A DNA stretch of 64,000 nucleotides from Crocinitomicaceae bacterium. Its GTDB lineage: Bacteria; Bacteroidota; Bacteroidia; Flavobacteriales_D; Crocinitomicaceae. Of the stretch, positions 46,504-55,810 are shown one piece after another. A model generated the notes under the pieces. That model had not been told where the DNA came from. It saw only the letters and a program-made list of their open reading frames with translations, and ran no database searches. The stretch spans positions 2,480,001-2,544,000 of the forward strand of contig JADJGJ010000001.1 in assembly GCA_016708105.1 (NCBI GenBank). Reading direction: 5' to 3'. Position numbers and translations under genes: made by a program. Positions within the stretch are counted from its first letter, which is position 1; each line of letters opens with the position of its first letter.

Positions 46504-47769
46504 TCAAGATCGCATGCGCTCGTGGTCACGCAATATTTTCAGTTGGATGATTGGATCCGAATCAAAGGAAAATTGACTCTCATCTGCTGCGTGAAGATTT
46601 GAAATTTCTTGCATCACAGGTGAATTATCTTTTCCGTGATCTCTCAGAAAATGCAACAACTTAAGAACTCTGAAAGCATCAAACCACGCAAAAAATCTTT
46701 TATAAAATGAAGAATCTGATGCTGAATTATTGCGCATTGAATGCAATGCATCATCAAATTTTTCTTGCTTCAACCAATCTAATAGTAAAACTGAATCTGC
46801 TGAATTTTGAAATAAATTCATGATCAATTCTGCGCCATTAGGGCGTAATTGCGGAACAAGTTTTACGATAGACGAAATCAACTGAAATGAATTGAAATTA
46901 TAGGTGTAATACTGTTTCTGATTCTGCGCCAAAAAATCTGTGACTGATTTACCCGTTCCAAATGGCACGCGATCAGAAACACGAGGAGAAGGAATAACAC
47001 GGGTAGAATTCAATTCTGAAAAATTACCCAGAGCAATAATTTTATGAAGAAAATAAAAATCTTCTCCTGCCTTTCTACGATTCATTCCTCCTTGTTTCTG
47101 ATAGGCCGACGAGCGAACAGCCATGCTTGAACCAATGGTATGAAATGCATACGGCAATCTGCAATAACGCATACATAAATTATAGTATCGCAGATGCAAT
47201 TCATATTGTGTAATGGCATGCATAATTTCTTCACCGTACTCATCACTATTCAAGGGATGTTCAAAATAAACTGAACAACCGGGTGATGTCGGATGAAGCT
47301 CAAAAAAATGGCGATGCACCGCTGTCAGATAATTTTTATCACACAAACTATCTGCATCAAAACAAAGAATAATGCCATCTGCACCAATCATTTCAAAACG
47401 GGCTACGGCTTCGTCCATTCCAATTTTTCTGGCTAAACCTACGCCTGCATGTTTTGTTGGCAAATTAGCAACATGAATTAAATGCCAGGTTATATTTTGC
47501 TGCGTATTATTTTTTTTCCATTGCAAAAACTCATTCTGTGTTTTCATGTTTTGATCAAGAATTGCTTGTTCATGATGAAGCCCGGAATTCAAAACAACAA
47601 TTACCTCAACATGGCAGATTGGCTGATCACACAAGGCCAAGGCGCAAAGTGTATCCAATAATTTTTCTTCATTAAAACAGGGAATTACCACAATCACCTG
47701 CGTATTAAAATGGGCAGGTTCACTGATTTGTGGTTTGCAGAAAGCGTGTTTTTTTAGGTAAAGACTCAT
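46504..47769 (-). CDS. Family 2 glycosyltransferase
   Basis: The 421-residue protein has the GT-A start VVIPCFNEEKLLDTL, a DXD-like CFDADSLCD and a later GEDFYFLHKI, the acceptor-site region of GT2 enzymes. No transmembrane segment is visible, so it acts at the cytoplasmic face. Its acceptor and donor are unknown. It follows ffh by 36 bp. Confidence 0.85.
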   Translation of the reverse strand: MSLYLKKHAFCKPQISEPAHFNTQVIVVIPCFNEEKLLDTLCALALCDQPICHVEVIVVLNSGLHHEQAILDQNMKTQNEFLQWKKNNTQQNITWHLIHVANLPTKHAGVGLARKIGMDEAVARFEMIGADGIILCFDADSLCDKNYLTAVHRHFFELHPTSPGCSVYFEHPLNSDEYGEEIMHAITQYELHLRYYNLCMRYCRLPYAFHTIGSSMAVRSSAYQKQGGMNRRKAGEDFYFLHKIIALGNFSELNSTRVIPSPRVSDRVPFGTGKSVTDFLAQNQKQYYTYNFNSFQLISSIVKLVPQLRPNGAELIMNLFQNSADSVLLLDWLKQEKFDDALHSMRNNSASDSSFYKRFFAWFDAFRVLKLLHFLRDHGKDNSPVMQEISNLHAADESQFSFDSDPIIQLKILRDHERMRS

Positions 47770-47805
47770 GTGGTAGGTGCCTATTATGAACTAGCACTCA
47801 TCAAC

Positions 47806-49161
47806 CTACATTCCGGGCATACCGGGCATTCCACGCATGCCTTTCATCTGACGCATCATGTTAGCCATGTTCTTTTTATTGCTCATCATGTGCATCACTT
47901 TTTTAGTTTCATGGAATTGCTTGAGCAGTTTATTCACCTCGTTGACATTGGTTCCGCTTCCAGTTGCAATTCGGTTTTTGCGAGATACGTTAATGATATC
48001 AGGATTGGCTCTTTCTTTGGGTGTCATGGATTGAATAATAGCTTCAATGCCTTTGAATGCATCATCATCAACATTTACATCTTTCATAGCTTTACTCATG
48101 CCCGGAATCATACCCATCAAATCTTTGACATTACCCATTTTTTTGATTTGCTGAATTTGTGCGTAGAAATCATCAAAATCAAATTTATTCTGGGCAATTT
48201 TCTTCTGCAGTTTTTTTGCCTCAGCCTCATCATATTGTTCCTGCGCCTTTTCAACGAGAGACACAACATCTCCCATTCCCAAAATACGATCAGCCATACG
48301 AGCCGGATAGAACACATCCAAGGCATCCATTTTTTCACCGGTACCAACAAACTTGATAGGCTTGTCAACAACAGATTTTATTGATAGCGCAGCACCACCT
48401 CGTGTATCACCATCTAATTTGGTGAGAATAACGCCGTCAAAATTGATACGATCATTAAATGCTTTAGCTGTGTTGACAGCATCCTGACCGGTCATGGCGT
48501 CAACAACAAATAAAGTTTCAGAAGGATTGATTGCTTTTTTTATTTCAGCAATTTCAGTCATCATCTCTTCATCAACAGCCAAACGACCGGCGGTATCTAC
48601 AATGACAACATTGAAACTTTTTGTTTTGGCATAAGCAATCGCATCTTTTGCAATTTTTACCGGATTTTTCTCTTCTTTGTTTGAGTACACTTCAATACCC
48701 AACTGTTCACCCAGTACATGCAACTGATCAATAGCGGCAGGACGATAAACGTCACAAGCAACAAGCAGCGGATTTTTACCTTTTTTGTTTTTTAAAAAAC
48801 TTGCCAGTTTACCGGTATGCGTTGTTTTACCAGAACCCTGTAGACCTGACATCAGAATGATACCGGGATTACCTTTGATATTGAGTTCAGCTTGCGTGCC
48901 GCCCATCAATTCAATCAACTCTTCATGACAAATTTTGGTGAGCAATTGCCCGGGAGAAATTGCAGTAAGTACATTTCTACCCAATGCTTTTTCTTTTACC
49001 TGTTGTGTAAAATCACGTGCGGTATTAAAACTAACATCGGCATCAAGCAAAGCGCGGCGAACTTCTTTCAGTGTTTCAGCCACGTTAATTTCAGTGATTT
49101 GTCCCTGACCTTTTAATACCTTGAGCGCTCGGTCAAACTTCTCTGATAAACTTTCAAACAT
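47806..49161 (-). CDS. ffh: Signal recognition particle protein Ffh
   Basis: The 451-residue GTPase binds SRP RNA and signal peptides for co-translational targeting. The N domain, the G1 loop GLQGSGKTTHTGKL, G3 DTAGR, G4 TKLDGDTRGG and the Met-rich C-terminal M domain (ending with MPGM repeats) are intact. Length is normal. The downstream gene is the glycosyltransferase. Confidence 0.97.
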   Translation of the reverse strand: MFESLSEKFDRALKVLKGQGQITEINVAETLKEVRRALLDADVSFNTARDFTQQVKEKALGRNVLTAISPGQLLTKICHEELIELMGGTQAELNIKGNPGIILMSGLQGSGKTTHTGKLASFLKNKKGKNPLLVACDVYRPAAIDQLHVLGEQLGIEVYSNKEEKNPVKIAKDAIAYAKTKSFNVVIVDTAGRLAVDEEMMTEIAEIKKAINPSETLFVVDAMTGQDAVNTAKAFNDRINFDGVILTKLDGDTRGGAALSIKSVVDKPIKFVGTGEKMDALDVFYPARMADRILGMGDVVSLVEKAQEQYDEAEAKKLQKKIAQNKFDFDDFYAQIQQIKKMGNVKDLMGMIPGMSKAMKDVNVDDDAFKGIEAIIQSMTPKERANPDIINVSRKNRIATGSGTNVNEVNKLLKQFHETKKVMHMMSNKKNMANMMRQMKGMRGMPGMPGM

Positions 49162-49501
49162 ACCCGTATCCTTTTATTTGCGTGACAAAGATAGCAAAAT
49201 TGGGGGGATGAGAAACGAGAAAATATTTCTCACCTTGGTGCCAATCATTACAACATATCCATACGCTTTAGATTGAACTCAATCGAACTTTATTTCTGGT
49301 GCCTAAAAAATATTTCGACCTGAATTCGTATTTTTATAGCAAGACAAACCGGAGTCGTACCTAACAAATTACCAACGAAAAAACACATGCAAGGAAGATG
49401 CTTAATGATTGGAAAAAAATTCATAGGTTTGGCTAAAACACAACTATTTAGCGACTTATTCCTTTTTTGTTCAGTTTACATTCGTCAGACATAGGTTATT
49501 T
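49162..49501. other. Intergenic region with ffh promoter
   Basis: Near the left end, on the minus strand, TATCTTTG (49186-49193) matches TAnnTTTG and lies 25 bp upstream of the ffh start. The rest shows no gene; it is the entry to the accessory region. Confidence 0.45.
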
Positions 49502-50092
49502 ATGAGATATAAAATCGAACTAAGAAATATTAGCAAAATAATAGTATTAATATATCTAATGGCTTTGTTCAATATCAACGGTTTAGCAGAAGAAAATATC
49601 TTTAATTCAAGAATTAAACAAAGTATCAAACCCCACCTATATATGGGTTTAGCACTCGGTAGGGAGACGTTTATTAGTATGTTTCTACCTAAAATTGGGG
49701 TGATGGGAACAGTATCATTTGGAAAGCAAAAAAAGAATAGCTCTTTTGGAGTTGACTTTCCCAAGTATGGAATGTATGGCGCTGCTGATCTAACTATATT
49801 TGGACTATTTCAAGTTGCTTTAAGTATGACAACTTGGGTAGGTTTTAAAATAGGTCCTTTGACAATTGATAATTCCATTGCATTTGTCCGTGGATTTCCT
49901 GATGGAAAAAAAGTTAACGATGATTTTTATTTACGTACGATAAATCCAAAAATTGGCTTAAAAATAGGAATCGTTTGGTTGAAATTTGGACCATCATACA
50001 CGATAAGTGGGAAATGGGATCAGCTGGATAATTGGTTCAAAATAAAAAATAATTTCTTCAATTTTGATCTTAATTTTGTCATGGACATTTAA
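49502..50092 (+). CDS. Exported protein, possibly beta-barrel
   Basis: The 196-residue protein has an N-terminal hydrophobic stretch (about 12-30) and then alternating aromatic/Gly segments (GLFQVALSMTTWVGFK, KIGIVWLKFGPSYTISG) that suggest a small beta-barrel or beta-sandwich. I recognise no family. It opens the accessory stretch and is AT-rich. Confidence 0.5.
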   Translation: MRYKIELRNISKIIVLIYLMALFNINGLAEENIFNSRIKQSIKPHLYMGLALGRETFISMFLPKIGVMGTVSFGKQKKNSSFGVDFPKYGMYGAADLTIFGLFQVALSMTTWVGFKIGPLTIDNSIAFVRGFPDGKKVNDDFYLRTINPKIGLKIGIVWLKFGPSYTISGKWDQLDNWFKIKNNFFNFDLNFVMDI

Positions 50093-50310
50093 TAAAGAGA
50101 TTTATTACAAACCTTTACTCTTACAATTGGCAAGTCAAAGAAATACTACATGGGAACAATGCAATATGGAAATATTGGATAATTTCACGTATTGGTCGTT
50201 TGGTAAAAGATTCTGGAGTACTTCATGAACTTCAAAGAATAGCTTTTCACCCAACGAAACGAGAGATTGTTGAATACGTTGACCAATTAACCAGAGAAAT
50301 TCTATCATAA
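50074..50310 (+). pseudogene. DUF5071-like gene fragment
   Basis: This frame has no ATG start but reads NWQVKEILHGNNAIWKYWI, HPTKREIVEYVDQLTREIL at its end, which fits the C-terminal half of DUF5071 proteins (the WKYWI and Thr-Lys/Glu-rich tail). An internal block between the NW and KEIL segments seems deleted. It ends 5 bp before the next gene. Confidence 0.55.
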
Positions 50311-50315
50311 AGAAA

Positions 50316-50945
50316 GTGAAATACCTTTTTATCTTATCCTTGTTTGGGTTGTTTGGCTGTAAATCAAAGAGCAAGGAAATTGCATTCTGGAATTGGTTTT
50401 CATCAATCGAAAAAGAGTTCTATTCTGATTATATCAATGGTGTAAATATTGACCAGCACAATCAAGAAATATTGACTGAGCTTCATCAGGTAAACCCTCA
50501 GATATTTTTTGAAATTAGTTATGGCGATAACAATACGCTAAATTTAACTTTCACTGCAGATGGAATGATTGAAATATTTCCAGCTGTTTCAAAATTAGTT
50601 GAAGTAGCTCCTAATTATGATTCATGGAATGTTTTTGCGTTTAGACAACGTATTCCGGGAGATGGCTTTGTTATTGAGTATGGCAAATATATCATCTCAT
50701 ATTCTGATATTTATTTTCAATATTCAACTCAAAACAACCAATTTGGTGTTCAACTTAACATATTAAACTATGACAGCACTGGAGAAATGCAGGAAGCGAC
50801 TTTTGTATTACTCGATAATCTTCTTGGAGAAGAAGACGTTGTTAAAGAAATAGATTGGATAGAATGGACCCCACTCAATTTAGAAATGAGAGACTCTCTC
50901 ATGCCCTTCATTGAATTACGAAATCTTGTGGATATGCAAAAATAA
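50316..50945 (+). CDS. Lipoprotein with a WxWF-type domain
   Basis: The 209-residue protein has a lipoprotein signal (LSLFGLFGC) and then FWNWFSSIEKEFYSDY, LTFTADGMIEIFPAVSKLVEVAP and NVFAFRQR, a pattern seen in uncharacterised Bacteroidota/Firmicutes proteins. Function is unknown; immunity-type roles are conceivable but unsupported. It follows the DUF5071 fragment by 5 bp. Confidence 0.65.
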   Translation: MKYLFILSLFGLFGCKSKSKEIAFWNWFSSIEKEFYSDYINGVNIDQHNQEILTELHQVNPQIFFEISYGDNNTLNLTFTADGMIEIFPAVSKLVEVAPNYDSWNVFAFRQRIPGDGFVIEYGKYIISYSDIYFQYSTQNNQFGVQLNILNYDSTGEMQEATFVLLDNLLGEEDVVKEIDWIEWTPLNLEMRDSLMPFIELRNLVDMQK

Positions 50946-50994
50946 TGATGTAAATAGGCGCACTTAGTACCTGACATCAACTCCCCTCACTCCG

Positions 50995-51339
50995 TTAAAT
51001 CTTTTTCCCCGCATACGTGTAAGATGCATTGCCTCCAAGTCCGCCTGAACTCAGATATACGTAAATGCTATCATCAATAAATTGTAAAGTGAATTGATCA
51101 TGTAGTTCAAATTCTTTGTACTCGTTCTCTTTTCTGACTGAGTCAACCGGAATTGATCTATTAAATAAGTATAGGTTTACCCCGTCTCTCTGCACTTCAA
51201 GGGTGTCAATATAAGTAGTGTCAACGATCATGGGAGTAATATCAAAATAATAGTAATCCACCTGACACTGATATAAACCAGCAAACTTTTCTGCCTTATG
51301 CTTATAGTTTACCCACTTCTTAGAACAGAGGTCGTTCAA
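50995..51339 (-). pseudogene. Body of a lipoprotein gene split by IS3
   Basis: The 114-residue frame starts at a TTG (NDLCSKKWVNYKHK) directly beside the IS3 element. It has no signal peptide of its own, yet has an extracytoplasmic look (short beta strands, YYYFDITP). The matching start could be the lipoprotein signal at 52537-52611, on the same strand beyond the IS. Confidence 0.6.
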
Positions 51340-51353
51340 AATTAATTGTTTTT

Positions 51354-52194
51354 TTAAGCTGCATCATTTTTGGAATAAATATTTGCTGGCCTTTTGTAAT
51401 CAAGTGAGCTATGCATCCTATCAAAATTGTAATCGTTCATAAATTCCTCGATCACCTTGTAAAGTTCAATACCGTTGTGGTAATCTTTGAACTTTAAGTG
51501 CTCGTATTTGAGCGTTCTCCAAAAGCGTTCGATAAAAATATTGTCAATGGCTCTTCCCGTTCCATCCATTGAAATTTTGATGTCATTTTGTTTTAAAAGT
51601 TCAGTGTGTTCTGAAGAAGTGTATTGCGATCCCTGATCAGTATTTACAATTTGAGGTTTACCATGACGCGCGATCGCATCTTTCATCACTGCCGTGCACC
51701 ATGACGCTTCCATTGTGTTTGACAAGCTCCAGCCAACTATAAAACGACTGTGCAAATCCATAATTGCCGACAGATATAGGTAGCCGGTTTTCATTGGAAT
51801 ACAGGTAATGTCAGTGGCCCAAACCTGATTCGATTTTTCGATTTTTAAATTTCTGAGCAGATAAGGATATTTAAAATGATGTGGATGGGATTTTGATGTG
51901 TGGCCCAGGAACAATGGCTTTCAAATCCAATAATTTATAAAGTCTGCCGATTCTTTTTTTGTCCACTCGGTAGCCGTGCTCTCTCAACCAACGTGTCATT
52001 CGTGGAACTCCCCAAAAAGGTTTATTCAGGTATTGTTCATCAATTTTTTTCATTAAAAACAAGTTTAATTGTGATTCGCCTTTTGGTTTGTAATACAAAC
52101 TCGATGGCGATATTTCTAAAAGTTGGCACTGCCTTCTGATTGAAAGTTTTGGATGTGACTTTTCAACTATCATCCTGCGTTGATCAATACTCAT
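51354..52194 (-). pseudogene. IS3 transposase orfB, frameshifted
   Basis: The upstream part (51871-52194) has the HTH_21-type region (RRQCQLLEISPSSLYY). The downstream part (51354-51914) has the catalytic core: WATDITC, VNTDQGSQYTSSEH and IERFWRTLKYE, that is the DDE triad. The two frames meet at about 51885-51910, where one base is missing (VPGPH then TSKSHPHH). The transposase is probably inactive. Confidence 0.82.
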
Positions 52195-52212
52195 TTCTAG
52201 GAGAGACTTTTT

Positions 52213-52476
52213 TTAAAAAGTCATTTTCCCTGAAGTTGTCCAATGCGCTAACAGATTTTCGCGATCTTTATCACTCATCGCTGTATCTTTTTGGTCAGAT
52301 GAAAAAATACACGCCGCATTTTTTACAAATTCTTGTTTCCAGGCAGTAATCTGATTTGGATGAATTTCATACTTCTGAGCGAGTTGCTGAATTGATTCTC
52401 GTTCTTTCAGAGCTTCCAGAACTACTTTTACTTTGAACTCCGGGTTGAAGTTCCTTCTCTTTCTTCTTGAGGTCAT
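52213..52476 (-). CDS. IS3 transposase orfA
   Basis: The 87-residue frame begins MTSRRKRRNFNPEFKVKVVLEALK and includes the helix-turn-helix IQQLAQKYEIHPNQITAWK. Its last residues (LLAHWTTSGKMTF) read in the wrong frame; in the next frame they give LDNFRENDFLKKSLLEM, leading into orfB. IS3 elements usually fuse orfA and orfB by -1 frameshift, so this may be normal or a mutation. Confidence 0.75.
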   Translation of the reverse strand: MTSRRKRRNFNPEFKVKVVLEALKERESIQQLAQKYEIHPNQITAWKQEFVKNAACIFSSDQKDTAMSDKDRENLLAHWTTSGKMTF

Positions 52477-52536
52477 AGATTTGAATTTAGTTATTTTTTC
52501 AAATTAGACCAGTGTTCTTAAATTTGGGGTGAACTA

Positions 52537-52611
52537 TAGCTTATCACATGATAAACAAATCGCACTCAAAATAAAGGAGAAGAAAATGGAGGAAATTTTA
52601 CTTGTTGACAT
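52537..52611 (-). pseudogene. Lipoprotein signal peptide fragment
   Basis: A frame from ATG at 52611 reads MSTSKISSIFFSFILSAIC followed by LSCDKL and then TAG. It is a short basic N-terminal, a hydrophobic core and a Cys after LS, i.e. a lipoprotein signal, and stops as soon as the IS3 element begins. It fits as the start of the frame at 50995-51339. Confidence 0.6.
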
Positions 52612-52679
52612 ATGGTTTGATAATTTCGTATTTAACCAAAACTTAAATATAATAAATCTCTTATCTTCAACTCAAATAT

Positions 52680-53414
52680 GTGACTATGAGATATTATAAA
52701 TCGTATATCCTACTTTTATTTTCATTAGCTTTTTGTTGTGTTGGATGTAAGACGGATGTCCCGGTTGATGAGACACCGGTTGATATAACGAGCATTTTGG
52801 ATACAACAAAAACTGAAGAGGCCATAAACAACTTGCCGATTGAAGACGATTACAGCGCAGATACCGTTGTACGTATCCGATTCAACGAAATTGATATAAT
52901 TCTCAGCGGCACCATGATTTATGATGAGCAAGAGACTTTGAAACATATTCAACCTGATACCGTGAGTATGTTTGTTGAACTTGGGTGGGATGTTGAAGGC
53001 ATTCAAATCAGTTATCAAACTGAAAACATCACGGATATTAAAATTTCTCAACGCTATGAAACAAGTGTATCAATTAGTGATGAAGGTCCGCATTGCGATA
53101 TGATTAACTGGAAACATTACACTTCACCATGGCATCAATTAACCCCTGACACCAATGGAATATACATTACAGATGATTATGATTCGGATGATAACAGTAA
53201 GTTCCCAGATGTGTCTATGGCAGAATTTAAGCAAGCTGTGCGGGAACATTGTGATGAATTTTATGAAGGATTGATTGCAAATAATCAAAGTGTGAATGAA
53301 CTACCATCTCATTCTTCAATCAGCAGAGTTTTTTTCAGCGTAACCGGAAAAGATAAAAAAACAGGCAAGAAAATTTCTAAACTCCTCATCTTTGAAATTG
53401 CAATGGGGTGTTAA
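52680..53414 (+). CDS. Lipoprotein of unknown function
   Basis: The 244-residue protein has a lipoprotein signal (LLFSLAFCCVGC) and an acidic, Thr-rich N-terminal linker, then a beta-rich domain. No family is recognised. Its last 20 codons lie inside the 402-bp direct repeat that flanks the IS1634-like element, so a copy of this 3' end is found again at 55409-55467. Confidence 0.7.
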   Translation: MTMRYYKSYILLLFSLAFCCVGCKTDVPVDETPVDITSILDTTKTEEAINNLPIEDDYSADTVVRIRFNEIDIILSGTMIYDEQETLKHIQPDTVSMFVELGWDVEGIQISYQTENITDIKISQRYETSVSISDEGPHCDMINWKHYTSPWHQLTPDTNGIYITDDYDSDDNSKFPDVSMAEFKQAVREHCDEFYEGLIANNQSVNELPSHSSISRVFFSVTGKDKKTGKKISKLLIFEIAMGC

Positions 53415-53756
53415 GCTTTAGATAAACAAGGGAATCAACAAGCCGAATAACATGGCAAGCTTTAGCAAATTGGCCGCCATTAAATACTTCCGTCTGTTTG
53501 GAAATGAAGGCAGAAAAAGAGAGAACAAAAAGTCACCAACACCGCCAGACTAATAAGAATGAGTGCAACAATTTGTTGTGGCGCATGCAAAATCATTTCA
53601 GGTAAAAATTGAAATAGAATCACCATGACTCCTATCATTCCGACAAGTAATAAAATGGTTAGCGCAAATAAAAGATATCGCGTATTATCTAAACCCCATT
53701 TTATTGGAATTGATTTGCTTCCAAGTAATAAGTCACCTTTGATATCAGCCACATCT
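53356..53756. repeat. Left copy of long target duplication
   Basis: This 401-bp segment is repeated directly at 55409-55810. The only difference I see is one A fewer in a homopolymer run near 53515. It spans the 3' end of the lipoprotein gene and the 3' third of ubiA. Confidence 0.9.
53418..53756 (-). pseudogene. 3' fragment of ubiA
   Basis: This is the duplicated 3' part of the UbiA prenyltransferase gene (from VADIKGD to the end of the protein), carrying a single-base deletion that shifts the frame near the C terminus. It has no start and is a by-product of the IS1634 insertion. Confidence 0.85.
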
Positions 53757-55408
53757 CCTGACTTCCGCACTGGGACACCCAAACTTAAAAGGAAAATAAT
53801 TCAGCGAGGTATTTTTGTTCATTGGTTAACAAAAGTAGTCTTTTGATTTTGTCGTTATAACCATCTAAAACGACGGATATTTCTGTAATATTTTCAGCGA
53901 TCTCAATCGCTTTGTTTGCGCTTATTTCCGCGCCTTTCTCGTTGAGTTGCCTTTCAAGTTCTTTGTAAATTTTATAAGCGACAAAAGAAATACAAATATG
54001 AGCTTCAATTCGGCGCTGCAAGCGGTGATAGATTGGTCTTATTTTCAAATCTGATTTTGATATTCTAAATGCTTTTTCAATCTGCCACAGATGATGGTAG
54101 TTTTCAATGATTTGTTTTTTATTGAGTTTAGCATTCGTGAGATACCCTTTAAGTCCATCCCATTTGCAGTCTTGTGCAATTTTTCTTGATTAAGAGCAAC
54201 GAGTATTTCACCATCCATCTTTAGAAATTTATTATATCCGCGGTTGTTTATGTTTGATTTGGTCAGGCGTCCGGTTCGTATTTGTTTGGCTATTTTTCTC
54301 AAGCCTTTTTCACGATTATAGCTGTCTTTCTTGGCTCGATCATCAGAATAAGTAATAATGAGTTTTAAATTCCCTTTTCTTATAACCGTACTTTGTCCGT
54401 TTTTAAGTTTTAGAGAAAGAATTTTTTCTTTGACAGATGCAGTTTCATTTTTTATTCGCGCTCCTAAAATAAACTCGTGATTTTTGCTTTGAAGTTCATC
54501 TATATTTGATTTTGAAAGTAGTCCGCTATCTGCTATTATTACTAATTGCTTGAGGTTGTATTTTTCTTTAAAAGCATTAACCACGGGGAGCATTGTATGT
54601 CCTTCAAACTTGTTTCCTTCAAAAATTTCATACGCCAGCGGATAGCCATTTTTACTCACTAACAAGCCAAGCACTATTTGAGGATTTTGATGTTTACCTT
54701 CTTTAGAAAAACCCGTTTTCCGAAGTTCATCTTCCTGATCAATTTCAAAGTAAAGTGTTGTTACATCATAAAAGACAACACTGATTTGATTGTTCAAAAT
54801 CTTAAGCGTATGATCATAGCTGATTTGTTGTACAAATTTTTTGTGTCTATTGTAAAGCTTATCAAGATAACGATAAAGCTGATCTTCACTCCAATCAATT
54901 TGTTTGTAACGCAGAAGATATTCTGTGGTCTTTAATTTGCTTTTGGGATATGCGATACGACCTAAAACAAGTTCCCTGAAAAATTCATCTTTGATTTTAT
55001 CAAATCCTATCTCGTCAAAAATTCGACCTAACAATAAATCATAACCAACACGTTTAAGGGTTTCTATTCCGTCTAAAAAACTTAACGGCTTGTTCTAGTA
55101 CATTTGAAAAATCGAGTTCCTGAGCACCTGAAAAGTTTCTTATCCAGGCATGACCTCTTTTAACCAAATCAGATATTTCCTCCTGATCTGAACCAACTCC
55201 AACGGTATGTAATACCTTATAACTACCAGAACTTTTATCTATAATCTGAACTGAAATTTTCCCGCTTTTATTTTTCTTTTTGCGAATAAACATGAAGTAA
55301 AAGTAATAAACGAGACTCTGGGACACCCAAAAGCTGTTGTTTTTAGCGTCTATATACTTGATTTACTTATAGATAATATTTGAGCTTAGAAAAAGTGCGG
55401 AAGTCAGG
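53757..55408. mobile_element. IS1634-like insertion sequence with long direct repeats
   Basis: The 1652-bp element ends in 15-bp perfect inverted repeats CCTGACTTCCGCACT. TGGGACACCCA, a near-palindrome, occurs near both ends. The transposase is of the IS1634 group. It is flanked by direct repeats of 401/402 bp, far longer than usual target duplications but of the kind reported for IS1634 itself in Mycoplasma mycoides. Confidence 0.9.
53785..55293 (-). pseudogene. IS1634-like transposase, two frameshifts
   Basis: The product is read in three pieces: 55054-55293, 54045-55034 and 53785-54048. They carry a DDE-type core: VVFYDVTTLYFE with the first Asp and IIADSGLLSK with the second, and a basic C-terminal helical region (LKIRPIYHRLQRRIEAHICISF). 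The breaks are at a T6 run near 55075 and an A run near 54188; removing or adding one base at each joins all pieces (for example FLDGIETLKRVGYDLLLGRIF). They are real mutations or sequencing errors in homopolymers. Confidence 0.82.
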
Positions 55409-55810
55409 AAAAAACAGGCAAGAAAATTTCTAAACTCCTCATCTTTGAAATTGCAATGGGGTGTTAAGCTTTAGATAAACAAGGGAATCAACAAGCCGAA
55501 TAACATGGCAAGCTTTAGCAAATTGGCCGCCATTAAATACTTCCGTCTGTTTGGAAATGAAGGCAGAAAAAAGAGAGAACAAAAAGTCACCAACACCGCC
55601 AGACTAATAAGAATGAGTGCAACAATTTGTTGTGGCGCATGCAAAATCATTTCAGGTAAAAATTGAAATAGAATCACCATGACTCCTATCATTCCGACAA
55701 GTAATAAAATGGTTAGCGCAAATAAAAGATATCGCGTATTATCTAAACCCCATTTTATTGGAATTGATTTGCTTCCAAGTAATAAGTCACCTTTGATATC
55801 AGCCACATCT
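55409..55810. repeat. Right copy of long target duplication
   Basis: This 402-bp copy starts directly after the IS right end and finishes at ACATCT inside ubiA. It carries a 59-bp fragment of the lipoprotein gene's 3' end (55409-55467) and the intact 3' part of ubiA. Confidence 0.9.

Larger units (their letters stand above)
51340..52536. mobile_element. IS3-family insertion sequence
   Basis: About 1.2 kb holds orfA (52213-52476) and orfB (51354-52194), the classic two-frame IS3 layout, on the minus strand. GTTCA occurs at both outer ends in inverted orientation, but the terminal repeats are poorly preserved and no clear target duplication is seen, so the exact ends are uncertain by a few bases. 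Confidence 0.7.

Noticed and set aside
47770..48384. 204-residue plus-strand frame opposite ffh
   Set aside because: Ffh is strongly supported on the other strand and this frame has His/Ile-rich composition typical of an antisense shadow.
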